Positions 45,914 to 58,600 of a stretch of 64,000 bases of DNA are shown piece by piece. The stretch is taken from assembly GCA_034509755.1 (NCBI GenBank), contig CM067550.1, positions 15,679,001 to 15,743,000 on the forward strand, read 5' to 3'. A program made the position numbers and the translations under genes. The stretch comes from Anisodus tanguticus. Taxonomy: Eukaryota > Streptophyta > Magnoliopsida > Solanales > Solanaceae. The notes below the pieces were generated by a model that did not search any database, was not told the origin of the DNA, and worked only from the letters and a program-made list of their open reading frames with translations. The number at the start of each line of letters is the position of its first letter. Position 1 is the stretch's first letter.

Positions 45914-46235
45914 TGTTAAATATATTAAGTATACTTGTGATATACACGGTTGATATACACCATGTATATCATGGGTTGCCTTCGGTTAAATGGATTGATG
46001 GCCCGTGATATACATGGTGTATATCAACCGTGTATAACACGGATTAGTGTCCTAGTTTTATGTAAATTTTGATTATAATTATTATTGTACACTTACTATA
46101 ATTGTATTACCATAATTATATAGTTAGTGTCCAAGTAGAATAAGGTTTTAGAAGTAGAATAGGAATAGGATTTTCCTATTATGAAAATATGTTATTCTTT
46201 CATTAATTAAAATAATAAAAGAATTATTACTTTCA
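45914..46235 (+). mobile_element. Copia element B, 3' LTR
   Basis: It starts TGTTAAATATATTAAG after the purine-rich tract GACTGCGGGGG (45901-45911), and probably ends ATTACTTTCA at 46235. The end is placed by the CA rule and by likeness to the CTTTCA end of element C. It contains a long hairpin at 45937-46040. Confidence 0.7.
45937..46040. repeat. Hairpin with 39 bp arms in the copia B LTR
   Basis: The left arm 45937-45975 and right arm 46002-46040 are reverse complements with two mismatches, separated by a 26-base loop. The arms are themselves built from the repeated words TATACACGG and TATACACCATG. Confidence 0.93.
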
Positions 46236-47041
46236 CTAAGATTTAGTATATTAGTAATAACTACAGTATAAGACCACGTAAAGGCATAGCACACTAAGCG
46301 CGAACAAATAGAAAAGAGTCGACTCGAGCTAGATCTATTAAATTGTATCAAAGTTAGATTATGCTCGGCTTGACTCCATAGAGTAAAAATCTCGATTAAC
46401 TTTGATTTGTGCTCGATTAAGCTTGATAATATAACAGGCTCGTTTTATTTTAGTTAGATTATAATTATAGCTTGAGAGTTTATTCTTGTTTAGGTAATTA
46501 GGATCATTTAACTTAGTAAATATTTGATCATAAGTTCTTCGGAGTTCAATATCCGATTTCTAAGATTATTATATTATTTGTACGACCACATACATTTGCG
46601 TGTGCGTTTGTGAGAAACATCATGCTCGTTTTTTTTTAAACTTTATTAGTTTTTACGAACGTGCATTTGCACGTTATTTTCTATCAATTCCAATCATCGC
46701 AAAAAAAAATATTAGGTAATATTTTTTTTAATACATTACATTTATTTTGCAAGGTACAATGTTTTATACAATTTAGAGGTAATTTTTTTTTTTTTTTAAT
46801 TTTTCTAGATATTCTCCTTGATCAAATGGTTGCCACGAATCCGAATATTGTCGTTTAAAGATAGTTTTGCCATACTTTGTATATTTACTGTTTAGTCTTC
46901 ATTTTATATCTACATTTGGTTTCATAAATGTCAATCTCCTACTTCCCCCACAATTATATATTTGTTAATCACTTAACACCAAATAAAATAAATAACTCAA
47001 TTTAATTTAGTTTCTTAATACCAAACCAGGTGAATAACTCT

Positions 47042-47178
47042 TACTTCCTCAGTTTCAAAGTGTTTGTCTAACTTTTCTTTTTAGCTTGTTTAAAAAAAAT
47101 GTCACTTTCTATATTTAGTAGCTTTATTAAATATCCACACTGATTCAAACTAAGACAAAAAATTAAATGAAAGGAGTA
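47042..47178. mobile_element. Small Stowaway-like MITE
   Basis: The left end CTTCCTCAGTTTCAAAGTG and the right end, reverse-complemented, ACTCCTTTCATTTAATTTTT form a weak inverted repeat with TA next to each end. It is about 137 bp. The repeat is imperfect, so confidence is limited. Confidence 0.4.
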
Positions 47179-48039
47179 TAATTTATGAAAGGAATAATTT
47201 AGTTTTGACTTCAAAATATATACCTATGCTACCCTCCTGTTTTCATATTATTATACATTCTTTTGTAACTATTATACATTATTATTATACGGATATGAAT
47301 TGAATCCTTTTTGAAATCAAAGAGTTAATACTAAGATTTTAACCAACGTGGGAATTATCGGCAAAGTTAGACACCAATTCACCAATCACCATAAAGGTTT
47401 AATTAGGATTCCAAATTCAATTGTAGTCAAATAATAACTTTTTAGTTAAAATTGAAGTCCAAGATATTAGGTAAATCTTTAATATTATAATTATGTCCAA
47501 TATAGAATTGTTTCTTTAAAGATATTTTATTTCTTAAAGGGTATAAAAGTCGTTTAATATAAAAGATTATTTTGGTCAATCAACATTTATATTTATGCTT
47601 TTTAAAACAATATAGATAAGTATAGATAGATTTAATAGCATGTAGTTGTGTTAGCCCAGGGAGAGCAAGATGCAAGATAATCAAGTGCCTTCAAATACGT
47701 GAATATCTTGGAAATTAAGTACTGAGTTGTTAAAGACACTTGTAAACCGAATTCTATATTTTTAAATGTTATGATAGTACTTTGTTTTTTTCCCCCATTA
47801 ACTTGCTGTCAATTAGCGGTAAGAAGGTAGCTTTAATGAAGTTTTTCTTTTAGGCAGGTGAGAGTTAGAGAAAGAGGTTCTTTTAAAGTAAATGAAGCTT
47901 TGCATTTTCATCAGTATTCAACCACCGACTAATTGCTCATCTTTTTACATGGTAATTAGTGCACCATCTTACTTGTTCAACAACAATTCCGATTTAGCCT
48001 GACCCAAAAATCTTTGCACCTTGCACAATGTTTTGCCTC

Positions 48040-48048
48040 TATATATAA
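48040..48048 (+). promoter_or_regulatory. Candidate TATA box of the HOTHEAD-like gene
   Basis: TATATATAA lies 121 bp before the start codon, after CACC- and CCTC-rich sequence. A second TATATAA is at 48072. Either could place transcription start within the last 90 bases before the ATG. Confidence 0.35.
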
Positions 48049-48160
48049 TCATAATTATTATGTACGATCTCTATATAATAAGAAGATCAAGCTTGTTATT
48101 CAATTCCTTCTGTGGCCTTTGTTAATTATCACACGACCAAATAAATCTAGAAACAGAAAA

Positions 48161-51100
48161 ATGGTTAGCTCAAGTGTGAACTCCTCCATTTTGTGTTCTA
48201 TTTTTGGAATTCTCATTCTCTCCATTCCTTGTTTCTCTGAGAAAGGTAATTGCTATGATCTCTTCCTGCTCTAGAATTTCCATAATCAAATTTCTCTTTG
48301 CTTCCATTTTGTTTTGTCTTAAAGATATAGTGAAAATATAGAATTAATTATAATGATTATAAGATATCTGTTCACTTTTGTAGTCGCAACTTCTTTTATT
48401 TTTTATTTTAAAAAGAAGATGGGCGTAGAAAAATGAGTTTAATTTTTATGCTGATCAGATATGTTAAAAGAGAATTACAAGTAATCATTAATAAAAAATG
48501 GAATTTGTAGCTTAAAAATAAGGGAACTTACTTAATATAACACGTTAAAATGTATTGGTATTAAAAAAGTTCTTTACCAGCAAAATCAATAAAAAGACCA
48601 TGCACCATGGACCATGGACCAAGATCCAAAGGATCAATCTTGTCGAGAGATTATGCCGCCTAAGGAATTGAGATCTCTGTCGCATGCAAAAACTTCGATC
48701 AAGAAAGCCTAGTTATTCAAAAGGTTTCTTATTTAGAACTCAAACAAACAGGCTAATAGTAAACGTAAGCTCATTCTTGTTCACCTAAAAGTAGAACTAT
48801 TGTGGCAGATAATAGAAAAGTTAAAAACTTTCAAACAATTTTTGGAGTGATTCTATGTTCTCATTTTTCACCGAGTCATCAAGTGATTAGCTATCTCAAT
48901 CTAGTTTTTATTGTCCATATATATAGGTCAAATCCAAAAAGTTAGGTGCTAATAATTGTTTCATTTGTCTGCATGCAGCCCCATATTCCTCATTCGCCAT
49001 GGACGCAACATCAGCTCCAGAGGTAGTTTTCTTCGATTATATCGTAATAGGAGGAGGAACTTCTGGCTGTGCATTAGCAGCAACTCTCTCACAATCTTCC
49101 AATGTTTTATTACTCGAAAGAGGTGGCTTGCCATATGGAAACCCGAACATCACAAACATTACCGGTTTCGCTAACAATTTAGCCGACACGTCGCCTTCAT
49201 CACCCGCACAACTCTTCATCTCCACAGACGGTGTATTCAACCACCGCGCTCGCGTCTTAGGCGGTGGCTCGGCTATAAACGCCGGGTTCTTTTCGAGGGC
49301 GAGTGATGAGTACGTTAAGAGAATGAGATGGAATCAAAAGGTAGTGAAGGAAAATAATTTATTTAGAATATTATAAATTTTTTAATGCTCTCTACAATCT
49401 CAATATTTTCAAAAAAAAACTAGTATCATTTTTATTTATAATAGTACGAAATCTACTTTAATTTAAAATAGAAAAACCTATTTTATGCCATGTGATTTTT
49501 TTTAATGACAAATTTGGCTATATGATTTTATAAGAAAAAAACCTTAAGTTGAGTAATTTTATTGATACAAAATAAAAGTTGAATAACTTTGTTATATAAT
49601 TCTTCATAGTTGAGATATTTCTTCTATAAATCCTAATAAAACATGGATTAAGATACCAGATCTTCATAATTTTTTATTTCTGTAATTTGAATTATTTTGT
49701 TCGACAGGTAGTAAATGAATCGTATGAATGGGTGGAAAAGAAAGTGGCTTTTAGGCCTCAAATAAAACAGTGGCAATCAGCAGTGAGAAGTGGTTTGGTG
49801 GAAGTTGGAGTGAAACCATATAATGGTTTTACGTATAAACATTTAGATGGGACTAAAGTTGGTGGAAGCATTTTTGATCCAAAAGGTCATAGACATACTG
49901 CTGCTGATTTGTTGGAATATGCTAATCCTACCAAAATTGGTGTTTATTTGTATGCTACCGTGGAACAGATCTTGTTCAAAACAGGAGGTAATTGAATTAA
50001 ATGTTTTATTCTTTTGTCTTTTTGTTTTTTTAAGTTTCACAGCTCCCTAATCAATTACATTAGGTAAAAAAGATTTTCAAATGAGTACTTTTTCTATACC
50101 AAGAAAAATATTATTATGGTGATTCAGAGTATAAAGTATGAGAGTCAAATTATTTTATTTTCCATGTAGATTTGAATACGTGACTGTAAAGGTTAAAACG
50201 AGAAATTAAAAAATAAGTTGTTTCTAAATATACCTTTTTTTGTACAAATTAAAGAAAAAAGTATCACATAAATTCGAAATAAATTTTATCATAATTTATA
50301 CAGTTTAAACCAAACACGTATTTTATATTATGCCCCGTTTGTCTTATTTTTAATCCAATGAATCAAACATTTACCTACAAAAGTATATGCACTAAATAAT
50401 CTTGTCAGTATTTAGTCCCAATATTATAGTTCCTTCATTAGAATTTTGAGATAAGGTAAAACAGAAAGTTTAAAGTTAATTATTCTTAAAGATAAAATAT
50501 ATCATTTTATTAATTAAAGAATATCACATAATTGCGATGGAGCAAATATTACTTATACTAATATTCTACAGATCATGATGAGAAAATATGCAAGTTATCA
50601 AATAAAACATTTTCATACAAAATGGGAGATCGAAAAGTATTAATTAAATAACATTGCCATTCATGATTGCAAATGAAACAGGAGGAAGAAAGCCAAGAGC
50701 TTATGGAGTTCGTTTTCAAGATTCAGAAGGTAATAGCCACTTGGCCTACTTGAACCAAGGATCCATGAACGAGGTCCTCTTATCAGCTGGAGCATTAGGA
50801 AGCCCACAAATGTTGATGTTAAGTGGTATTGGGCCATCAAAACAACTGAAGGCCCATGGAATCTATGTGTTAGTGGATCAGCCCATGGTTGGTATGGGTA
50901 TGTCTGATAACCCAATGAATGCTGTCTTTGTTCCTTCACCTAATCCTGTTGAAGTTTCTCTCATTCAAGTGGTTGGTATTACTGGGTTCAAAAGTTATAT
51001 TGAAGCTGCCAGTGGGCCTTTGGAATTGGACCGGATGTGCAGAATGACCCATGATTTTGCAAGAATAACTAATAAGGTTAGATCAATCTTTAACCGGGAA

Positions 51101-53460
51101 TTTCATAAATAGCACTAGTTATGACCCTAATAACAATTTATGGCAATCTTTTTTTCCCCAAAAAATACCATGCATACACATATGTCTGCTGGACATACAT
51201 ACATACATACATTCGGCTGTATTGATACATAATTTTTTGTAATAATTTAAAAATATTGCTAAAATGGGAATTAGTGGGTTTAAGTATTTATATGACATAA
51301 TTTTTCCAAAACGTTACTACTGATCATAGTTAATTATCTCGGTGACAAACTAAGATAATTTGACCCTGAAAGAGGCACCAATCTCGAATTGAAACATTAA
51401 TTAGACATGGTTATTTGTAGCTTAGAACTGATTATTAAAATTTTCACTTTCGTAATCGTCTCCCATTGACGGGGTTTCTAGCACAATAAAATGGTCACAC
51501 TATCTAATGTAACCTTCATTTGGACATGACAAATTTATGAAAAAGTCTTGACTGGTGTTTGATTAACTCTTGTGGTTCTAAATGTAATTTGAGTCACTTT
51601 TGTGAAAAATTAAAAATAAAATTTTCGGAAGCAGGACAATTTTTTTCAAAACAACTACTCATCCAAACATTTTTACTTGTAATAATTTTTTCCTAAAAGT
51701 TCCTTTCCAATACATTATTCTGTAAAACTATCCTTAACGCCACCCAAGAATCTACGTATGATTGGAATTTGAATATAGTATTAGTGGAGTATCTATCATT
51801 TTATTTAAGGGATATGACTAAAAGATATGCAGAGGAAAGGGACAAAAAAGACACATAGTATTCTCTCCGTTTCAATTTATGTGACACAATTTGACTTGAC
51901 ATGAAGTTTAAGAAAGAAATGAATTTTTTTGAAATGTATGGTCTAAAACAAATCTTATATAAATATGTGGATGGAAATCATCTTATAAAGTTATATTATT
52001 TCTAAAAGAAATGTGATATTCTTTTTTAAACAAACAAAAAAAAATGATGTCACATAAATTGAGACAAGTAAAGTAGTAGTCAATCAATGCATTTTCTTTT
52101 CATTGGGTTACCATGGTTATCCAAGACTGAGAGGTGAATGTTGTGTTAGGATTCGCCTTGATTTTCTATTGTAAGTAGAAATATTTTATTTTTAAATTAT
52201 ATTTTCTTGGATAAAAATACTCTTTATTTTTTTTTGAATGAGAAGTTTTATTTCTATATTGAGGATATTTTCTTTTCACACAATAAATAACATCCAAAAT
52301 AATCCTTTAGGATTAAGGAGTCTTGCTTAGGAGTAATTATGTTAGTTTTCTTATATATAGGCTAATTCGGGGAAAATCATATTATATTTAGTATGTATAT
52401 TTAAGTATACTTCTGTTTATTTCTAATTTATCATCGTTGAAGATTTATTTTGTTAGCTTTCACATAAATTTCGATCCCAATATATTTTGACAATGCAGAC
52501 TATGGACCCATTCAAGGTACCTTCAGCCACAGCCATACCAGGGTTCAACCCACACCTTCTACACTCCCCAGTGCAAGCAGGTCTCATCCTAGAAAAAGTA
52601 GCAGGACCATACTCAACAGGTTTTCTTGCACTTAAAAGCAAAAACCCAAATGAAAATCCAATAGTAACTTTCAACTACTTCAAAGATCCTAGAGACCTAC
52701 AAAGATGTGTACAAGGCATGAGAACAATAGCAGATGTCATAGAATCAAGATCTTTTTCCAGTTTCAGACACCCTTTTACAACAGCACAGACCTTAATGGA
52801 TACAATGTTAACTTTCCCACTGAATTTGAGGCCAAGACATTTGAGTGCATCTGTTTCTTTAGAACAATTCTGTATTGACACAGTAATGACCATATGGCAT
52901 TATCATGGAGGTTGTCAAGTTGGTAAAGTGGTTGATAGAGATTATAGAGTTTTTGGAGTTGATGGATTGAGAGTTATTGATGGATCCACTTTTGTTGACT
53001 CCCCTGGCACTAATCCTCAAGCTACTGTCATGATGCTCGGAAGGTAAATTAAGTTTAATAAATCTTGAAGGTTCTTCTGTGTTGACATAATACATAAATA
53101 AATACTTTAATTTGATGATAATTGGTAATTAAATACTTTAATTTTGAAAATGCACATCTAGATATCTTCACTTGGTTTAAGTTGATCCTGTAAATACACT
53201 TTTCTGGATGTACATTCTCAAAGTTGTGGTGTTTACCGGGCCAACTTAAACCAAGTTAACATGTCTAAATGAATATTTTTAAAATTGAGATATTTAATTA
53301 CTAGTTAAAGTCAAATTAAGGTGCCTATCTATGTATTCTACCTTTTGTGTACTTATGATGAAGTAAATTGATAGCTGATGTCTATGATTTGTATAAAATG
53401 TGATACAGGTACATGGGGCAGAATATTTTGAGTGAGAGGCTTGCTGGTGGAAGGAACTAG
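48161..53460 (+). CDS. HOTHEAD-like GMC oxidoreductase, six exons
   Basis: Exons are 48161-48245, 48979-49340, 49708-49987, 50682-51076, 52499-53043 and 53409-53460. All have GT-AG borders and joined phases, giving 1719 nt and 572 residues, near the family length of about 590. Residues 1-25 form a secretory signal peptide. The FAD-binding GGGTSGC is at residues 53-59, VLGGGSAINAGF follows in exon 2, and the GMC signature GALGSPQMLMLSGIGP is in exon 4. The active-site His lies in HYHGGC (508-513), and the C-terminus has GTNPQATVMMLGRYMG. Arabidopsis HOTHEAD acts in epidermal cutin synthesis (fatty acid omega-oxidation); relatives include mandelonitrile lyases, so the substrate is not certain. 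No stop or frameshift was seen. Intron 4 carries a MITE. It is the only intact gene in the window. Confidence 0.92.
51861..52073. mobile_element. Stowaway MITE in intron 4 of the HOTHEAD-like gene
   Basis: The ends TTCTCTCCGTTTCAATTTATGT and, reverse-complemented, CTTTACTTGTCTCAATTTATGT are flanked by TA at 51859-51860 and 52074-52075. It is 213 bp and lies 425 bp before the exon 5 acceptor. Confidence 0.85.
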
Positions 53461-55391
53461 AAGTTGTTTATAGATTATAGTAGTAACTTGTTTTGGGGAA
53501 GAAAATGTTGGATTATCATGATTTTTGTGTTCTTTTTCTTTGTGTATTTGGACAACTTTAAATATAATTATTGCTGCAATTCTTTAGTTTTACAAAACTT
53601 AAATGTTATCCACCCCCTCCCCTTGTTTTAAACATGTTCTATCGAGAATTTATTGGACCAATTAATTTTAATTCGTTGTCGCGTGAGATCCATTTTATCA
53701 GCAATCGTTTCCTATAGATCACGAGCCCTATAATTAACAATGAAGGGATCCCATGCATTCCATAACATTCATTTGCCTGTGGAATCATTCATGCATCTCA
53801 AAGCTTCACTTGCGCTCAATCAATTGGCGGAGTGATGAATTCAAATAAGGCGATTAAAGAAAATATGATAATGTCATACTTGGATTTGACCCGGAGATTG
53901 AAAGTAATTTTTGATATTGCACTATAATTTTTTTATGTCAAGTGATTTTAACAATTTATACATGAATAGAAAGAATCATTTTATCTGTATTTATATAATA
54001 TAACTTTTTGAATAAAGGAATTCAATTAAACCTCTTGTCTGCCCCTGTTTGGATACATGCATTAGTGATGGTATTAGTGCAATAATTTAGCTTTACTAAA
54101 ATTGAATGTTACTCTAATACTTTCTGGGCCATATGCAAATCCTGAAACAGCATACTGATCAAAGGATTAAAAAGTGCAAAACAGAGGTAGTGAAAATATT
54201 GTTGCTATCTCTGGGGTAAATTTCATAATTATGATTTTTTTTCCCATTAAAATTACATAACGATATTTTCTAACCGAAAAATAAAAAAACTTTCACCTTA
54301 TTAATACAAAAGTCATAATTACCCGAAAAACCCAACATCCTGATGAGTGATAATTTTTTACTCTATCCAAAAGTCCCCTAGACCTGGCGTCATTCACATT
54401 GGTTTATCGCTTCTCTCGAGGGTCGTCCAGAGGGTCAAGCCACTAAAGCGGGGGCTTTAGGCCTCAAAATTTTAGGGGTCCCAATTTTTTCATATTCGGT
54501 ATTCGGTATCTGTATTGAATTTTTTGATTAATTCGATTTTGAGACACTCAAGGCTGATGAAAGAGGGAAGTGCTCCCTAGCAATAATTCATTCTGAGGCT
54601 AAAACTAAGGGTGCTTATCTGGTGATTCGGTTAAGTTCAGTTCATTTTTAAATGTTATCGGTTCGGCATATTAGTTATCGGTTTGTAGATATGATAAACC
54701 ATTACAAAACAGTTTCAAATAATTTTTTTTTTTTAATAAAAAAATCAGACTTCTCGTTAAAGTTCGGTTTTAGACCACCGATCTTTTTGAGCCGCCCCTG
54801 CTTCTCTCAAGAAGAAATTATATGCGTTAGTACATGCAAGTGTGGGTAGCTAATCCTTACCTTCGTGACACTTACACTTGGGAAAGTTGGTTGCTTCTTC
54901 CAATCTGTATGTGATTACATTATCTAAATCTGAGTTAAGTTTGAGTAGTACAAACAGTTGTATATATAAGACGTAATTAAATCACAATATGCAATTTGAT
55001 CACTTTCTGATGTTTTGAGTTAACTAGTTAAGCACATAGTTGAGTACTTCATTGTGTAATGCAATCTAAGATGTAAGGCTAACAACTTAAGCACTAGAAT
55101 TCACGTGCTCACTAGAATATTCAAACATGTGGGTATTAGGCTTATCCTTAGACAATCTATCAAGCGATTAGTACACACATTCTAATCTTGCTCGTCCTCC
55201 TTACAACAATCCTTGTACTCAACTGTTCAAAATCTATGAGTAAATTATTCCGTTAATACCCATATTTATCTTAAAAGAAACTCAAATCCCTTCAATATAA
55301 CCGTCGGCTAATAACTAAATTCGAAGTCTTGATTTTAATTTTTTTTTCTTGTAACCTTATTCTTGAGTATTTTCTAACCATTATTGTTATT
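53461..55391. other. Intergenic region downstream of the HOTHEAD-like gene
   Basis: The 3' untranslated region of the oxidoreductase should occupy the first 150 bases or so. Beyond that the sequence is AT-rich and unclassified. The block 54440-54800 has repeated TTCGGTAT and TCGGTTCGG words that suggest an old repeat. No gene was found. Confidence 0.55.
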
Positions 55392-55598
55392 TGAAAGATA
55401 GAATAATTTCCCTTAGGGATTCCTTTCATTATTCACAATATATATAGCTGTACAAAGGTTGATTCCTAATATGGTACGAATCCTAACTTACCTTACAAAG
55501 GTTGATTCCTAATACAATTAGAATCCTAAGTTACCTTAGATATACATCTATCAAAATTACAAAATATACAGAGAATATTCGGAGAATATTCGCTAATA
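55392..55598 (-). mobile_element. Copia element C, 3' LTR
   Basis: On the minus strand it starts TATTAGCGAATATTC, after the purine tract CTGAGGGAAAG (55599-55609), and ends ATCTATCTTTCA-like at 55392. The first dinucleotide is TA where TG is usual, and the same is true of the other LTR. Confidence 0.92.
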
Positions 55599-55619
55599 CT
55601 TTCCCTCAGACGGAGCGGG

Positions 55620-58600
55620 AGGAGGCCGAACGCTAAGGCTGGATCAGAAGTCGGTGAAGATATGTCGCGGTAGTCCCTTTGTGAAGATGTCTGCATACTG
55701 ATAAGAGGAAGACACGTGTAATATTTTGACCTGACCACGGGCAACCTTTTCTCGCACAAAGTGGATATCCATCTCAATATGCTTAGTCTACTGATGTTGG
55801 ACCGGATTATGAGACATATAGATGGCAGATATGTTGTCACAATAGACTATAGACGCCTTGCGGAGTGGACACTGGAGCTCCAAAAGAAGATTTCGGAGCC
55901 AACAGATCTCAGCAACTACATTAGCAACACCGCGATATTCTGCTTCAGCACTCGAATGGGATAGTGTGGCCTGCCTCTTGACGGACCATGAGATAAGATT
56001 ATCCCCAAGAAATACACAGTACCCTGAGGTGGAGCGACGTGTGTCTGGGCATCCTGCTCAATCTGCATCCGTGTAGGCAACTAGCTTGGTTGGGGCAGAG
56101 GGATATAGGTGTAATCCAAAGTCTAGTGTGCCCTTAACGTATCTGATAATACGTTTGAGGGAGGCAAAATGGGACTTTCGGGGTCGTGCCTGAACGGACA
56201 CACCTGGTGAACGACATATGCAATATCAGGCCTAGTGAATGTAAGATACTGAATAGCACCTGCTAGACTCCGATATATAGTGGGATCAGAAACTGGCACA
56301 CCGTCATTGGCACTAAACTTGGATTTGGAGTCCACCGGAGTTGGCATAATTTTACAAGTTGCCATCTTGGCCCTGTACACTATCTCTTCTGTATACTTAC
56401 GCTGACACAGGAACATAGTGGCTGCAGATCTGGTTACCGATATACCCAAAAAATAACTTAGCTTGCCCAAGTCAGTCATAGCAAATTCAGTTTTAAGTAG
56501 AGCAATGATTTCATTCTTCAAACAGTCAGATGAGGCAGTAAGAACAATGTCATCGACATATAATAGCAAATATGCAGTGTTGCTACCTCGATGAAAAGTG
56601 AAGAGAGAGTTATCACACCTACTACATGCAAAACCAATCTGCAGAAGATACCTGGCAAAACGATCATACCAAGCGCGGGGTGCCTATTTTAATCCATGCA
56701 ATAACTTTCTGAGACGACACACAAACTGCGGAGCTGCCGGATGAACAAAGCCAGGAGGCTGATGCATGTACACAGTCTCTTTCAAATCCCCTTGAAGAAA
56801 TGCATTCTTGGCATCAAGCTGATGAATCGGCCAATGCATGCCTATAGCAATACTGAGAACAATCTGAATAGTGGCCGGTTTAACAACCGAACTGAATGTC
56901 TCACCACAATCAATACCCTCTTGCTGATTAATGCCATTGGCAACTAGTCTTGCCTTATACCTCTCTAAGTCACCACTGTCTCTGAACTTGTGCCAAAATA
57001 GACACATACACTGGATAACATTCACACCTTCGGGTATAGGTACCAAATCCCAAGTGTTCTGCTTGGTTAAAGCGTTAAATTCCTCGCATATGGCCGCATT
57101 CCAATTTGGGTCCAGTTTTGCTAGTTTTGGATTTTTTAGAATGGGTGATAAGGTTTGTGTGGAGAGATTGAAGTGAACCTTGGATTTGAAGATCCCGTGT
57201 TGTGCATGAGTCTCCATGCGATGAGACGACAGTGGCGGTGGGTCGGGGTTGGCGGTGTTCTTTGGTCCATTGGTTACGGACCGGTGGGCGAGCGAAATTC
57301 ACCGGACCGGTTTCGGACTATCTCGGGACCGGTTCTTTCGGAGTGATGGGCAGCAGTGTCACTGGTGGTGCAGGTGACTCGACTGGGGGCTGTAGGGGTG
57401 AGCAGGGAGCTGTTGGGGTGGTGCCGGACAGTGGCGAGACTGTCGGAATAGTGGGTTGCTGTTGGTATAGATTTTGGATGACCAGGGACAAACTTGGTTC
57501 ATCGAGAAAGATGTAATCGGTGGTCTAAAATTTTTGGAGATTTGAAAAAGGAAAGGTTGCCTCGTCAAAGGTGACGTGACGGGAGACGATGATTTTGTGA
57601 GTAGTAATGTCATAACACAAGTAGCCCCGATGATTAGGAGATAGACCAAGGAAGACACATGGCAGAGTGCGAGGGGCAAGTTTGTGAGGTGCAGTGGAGG
57701 CCATGTTGGGGTAGCATAAGCGTCCAAAAATACGTAGGTGATCATGTGAGGGTAGCCTACGATATAAGATTCCGGTAGGGATCTTGTTTTGGAGTGTGCT
57801 AGTTGGTAAAATATTAATAAGGGATTCTACCATTTTGACAGCATAGACCCAAAAAGGCGATGGTAGGCAGGCATGAAACTGAAGTGTCCGAACCATGTTA
57901 TTGATGGTACGTATAATTCTTTCAGCCTTTCCGTTTTGGGAAGAAGTATAGGGACAAAAAAATGGAAAATCATGCCTTGTTTAGAACAAAAATTGTGAAA
58001 TGCCGAGTTATTAAATTCACGTCCATTATCACATTGGAATGATTTGATAGATTTTTCAAATTGTGTTTTAATGAATTTTTGAAACTCGAGGAATTTTGTA
58101 AAAACTTCAGATTTGAATTTCAGTGGGTAAATCCAGACAAAATGTGAAAAATCATCCAAGAATACTAGTTAGAATTTATGACCCAAAGAGCTAACAATCG
58201 GAGATGTCCACAAATCAGCATGAACAATATCAAAGGGAGAAAAAGTAACATTGTTTGATGACATAAATGGAAGACGAGTATGTTTGCCTAGTGGACAAGA
58301 AAAACAGTGGTGGGCAATTTTTCCATTATTACATTGAATACGCTTAGAAGTCCTAAGAAAAGTAAAAACTGGGTCTCCGGGGTGTCCGAGTCTGTTGTGC
58401 CAAGTTGAGGGAGAGATCGCCGCAAGAGATAGAGGTGCTTGCGGTCTGACAGAGAAAGATTAAGTGAATGGGTAGAGGTCTCCCACACTATTGCAGCGTG
58501 TTAGAATTTTCCTTGTATTGAGTTCCTTCACACAAAAACCAAAATTGTCAAATTCGACAGACACAGAATTATTGCTAGTGAATTTTCTAACGGAGATTAA

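Larger units (their letters stand above)
46236..48160. other. AT-rich intergenic region
   Basis: About 1.9 kb lies between the copia B LTR and the HOTHEAD-like gene. No coding sequence is recognised. A MITE-like block lies at 47042-47178, and the gene's promoter should lie in the last few hundred bases. Confidence 0.6.
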
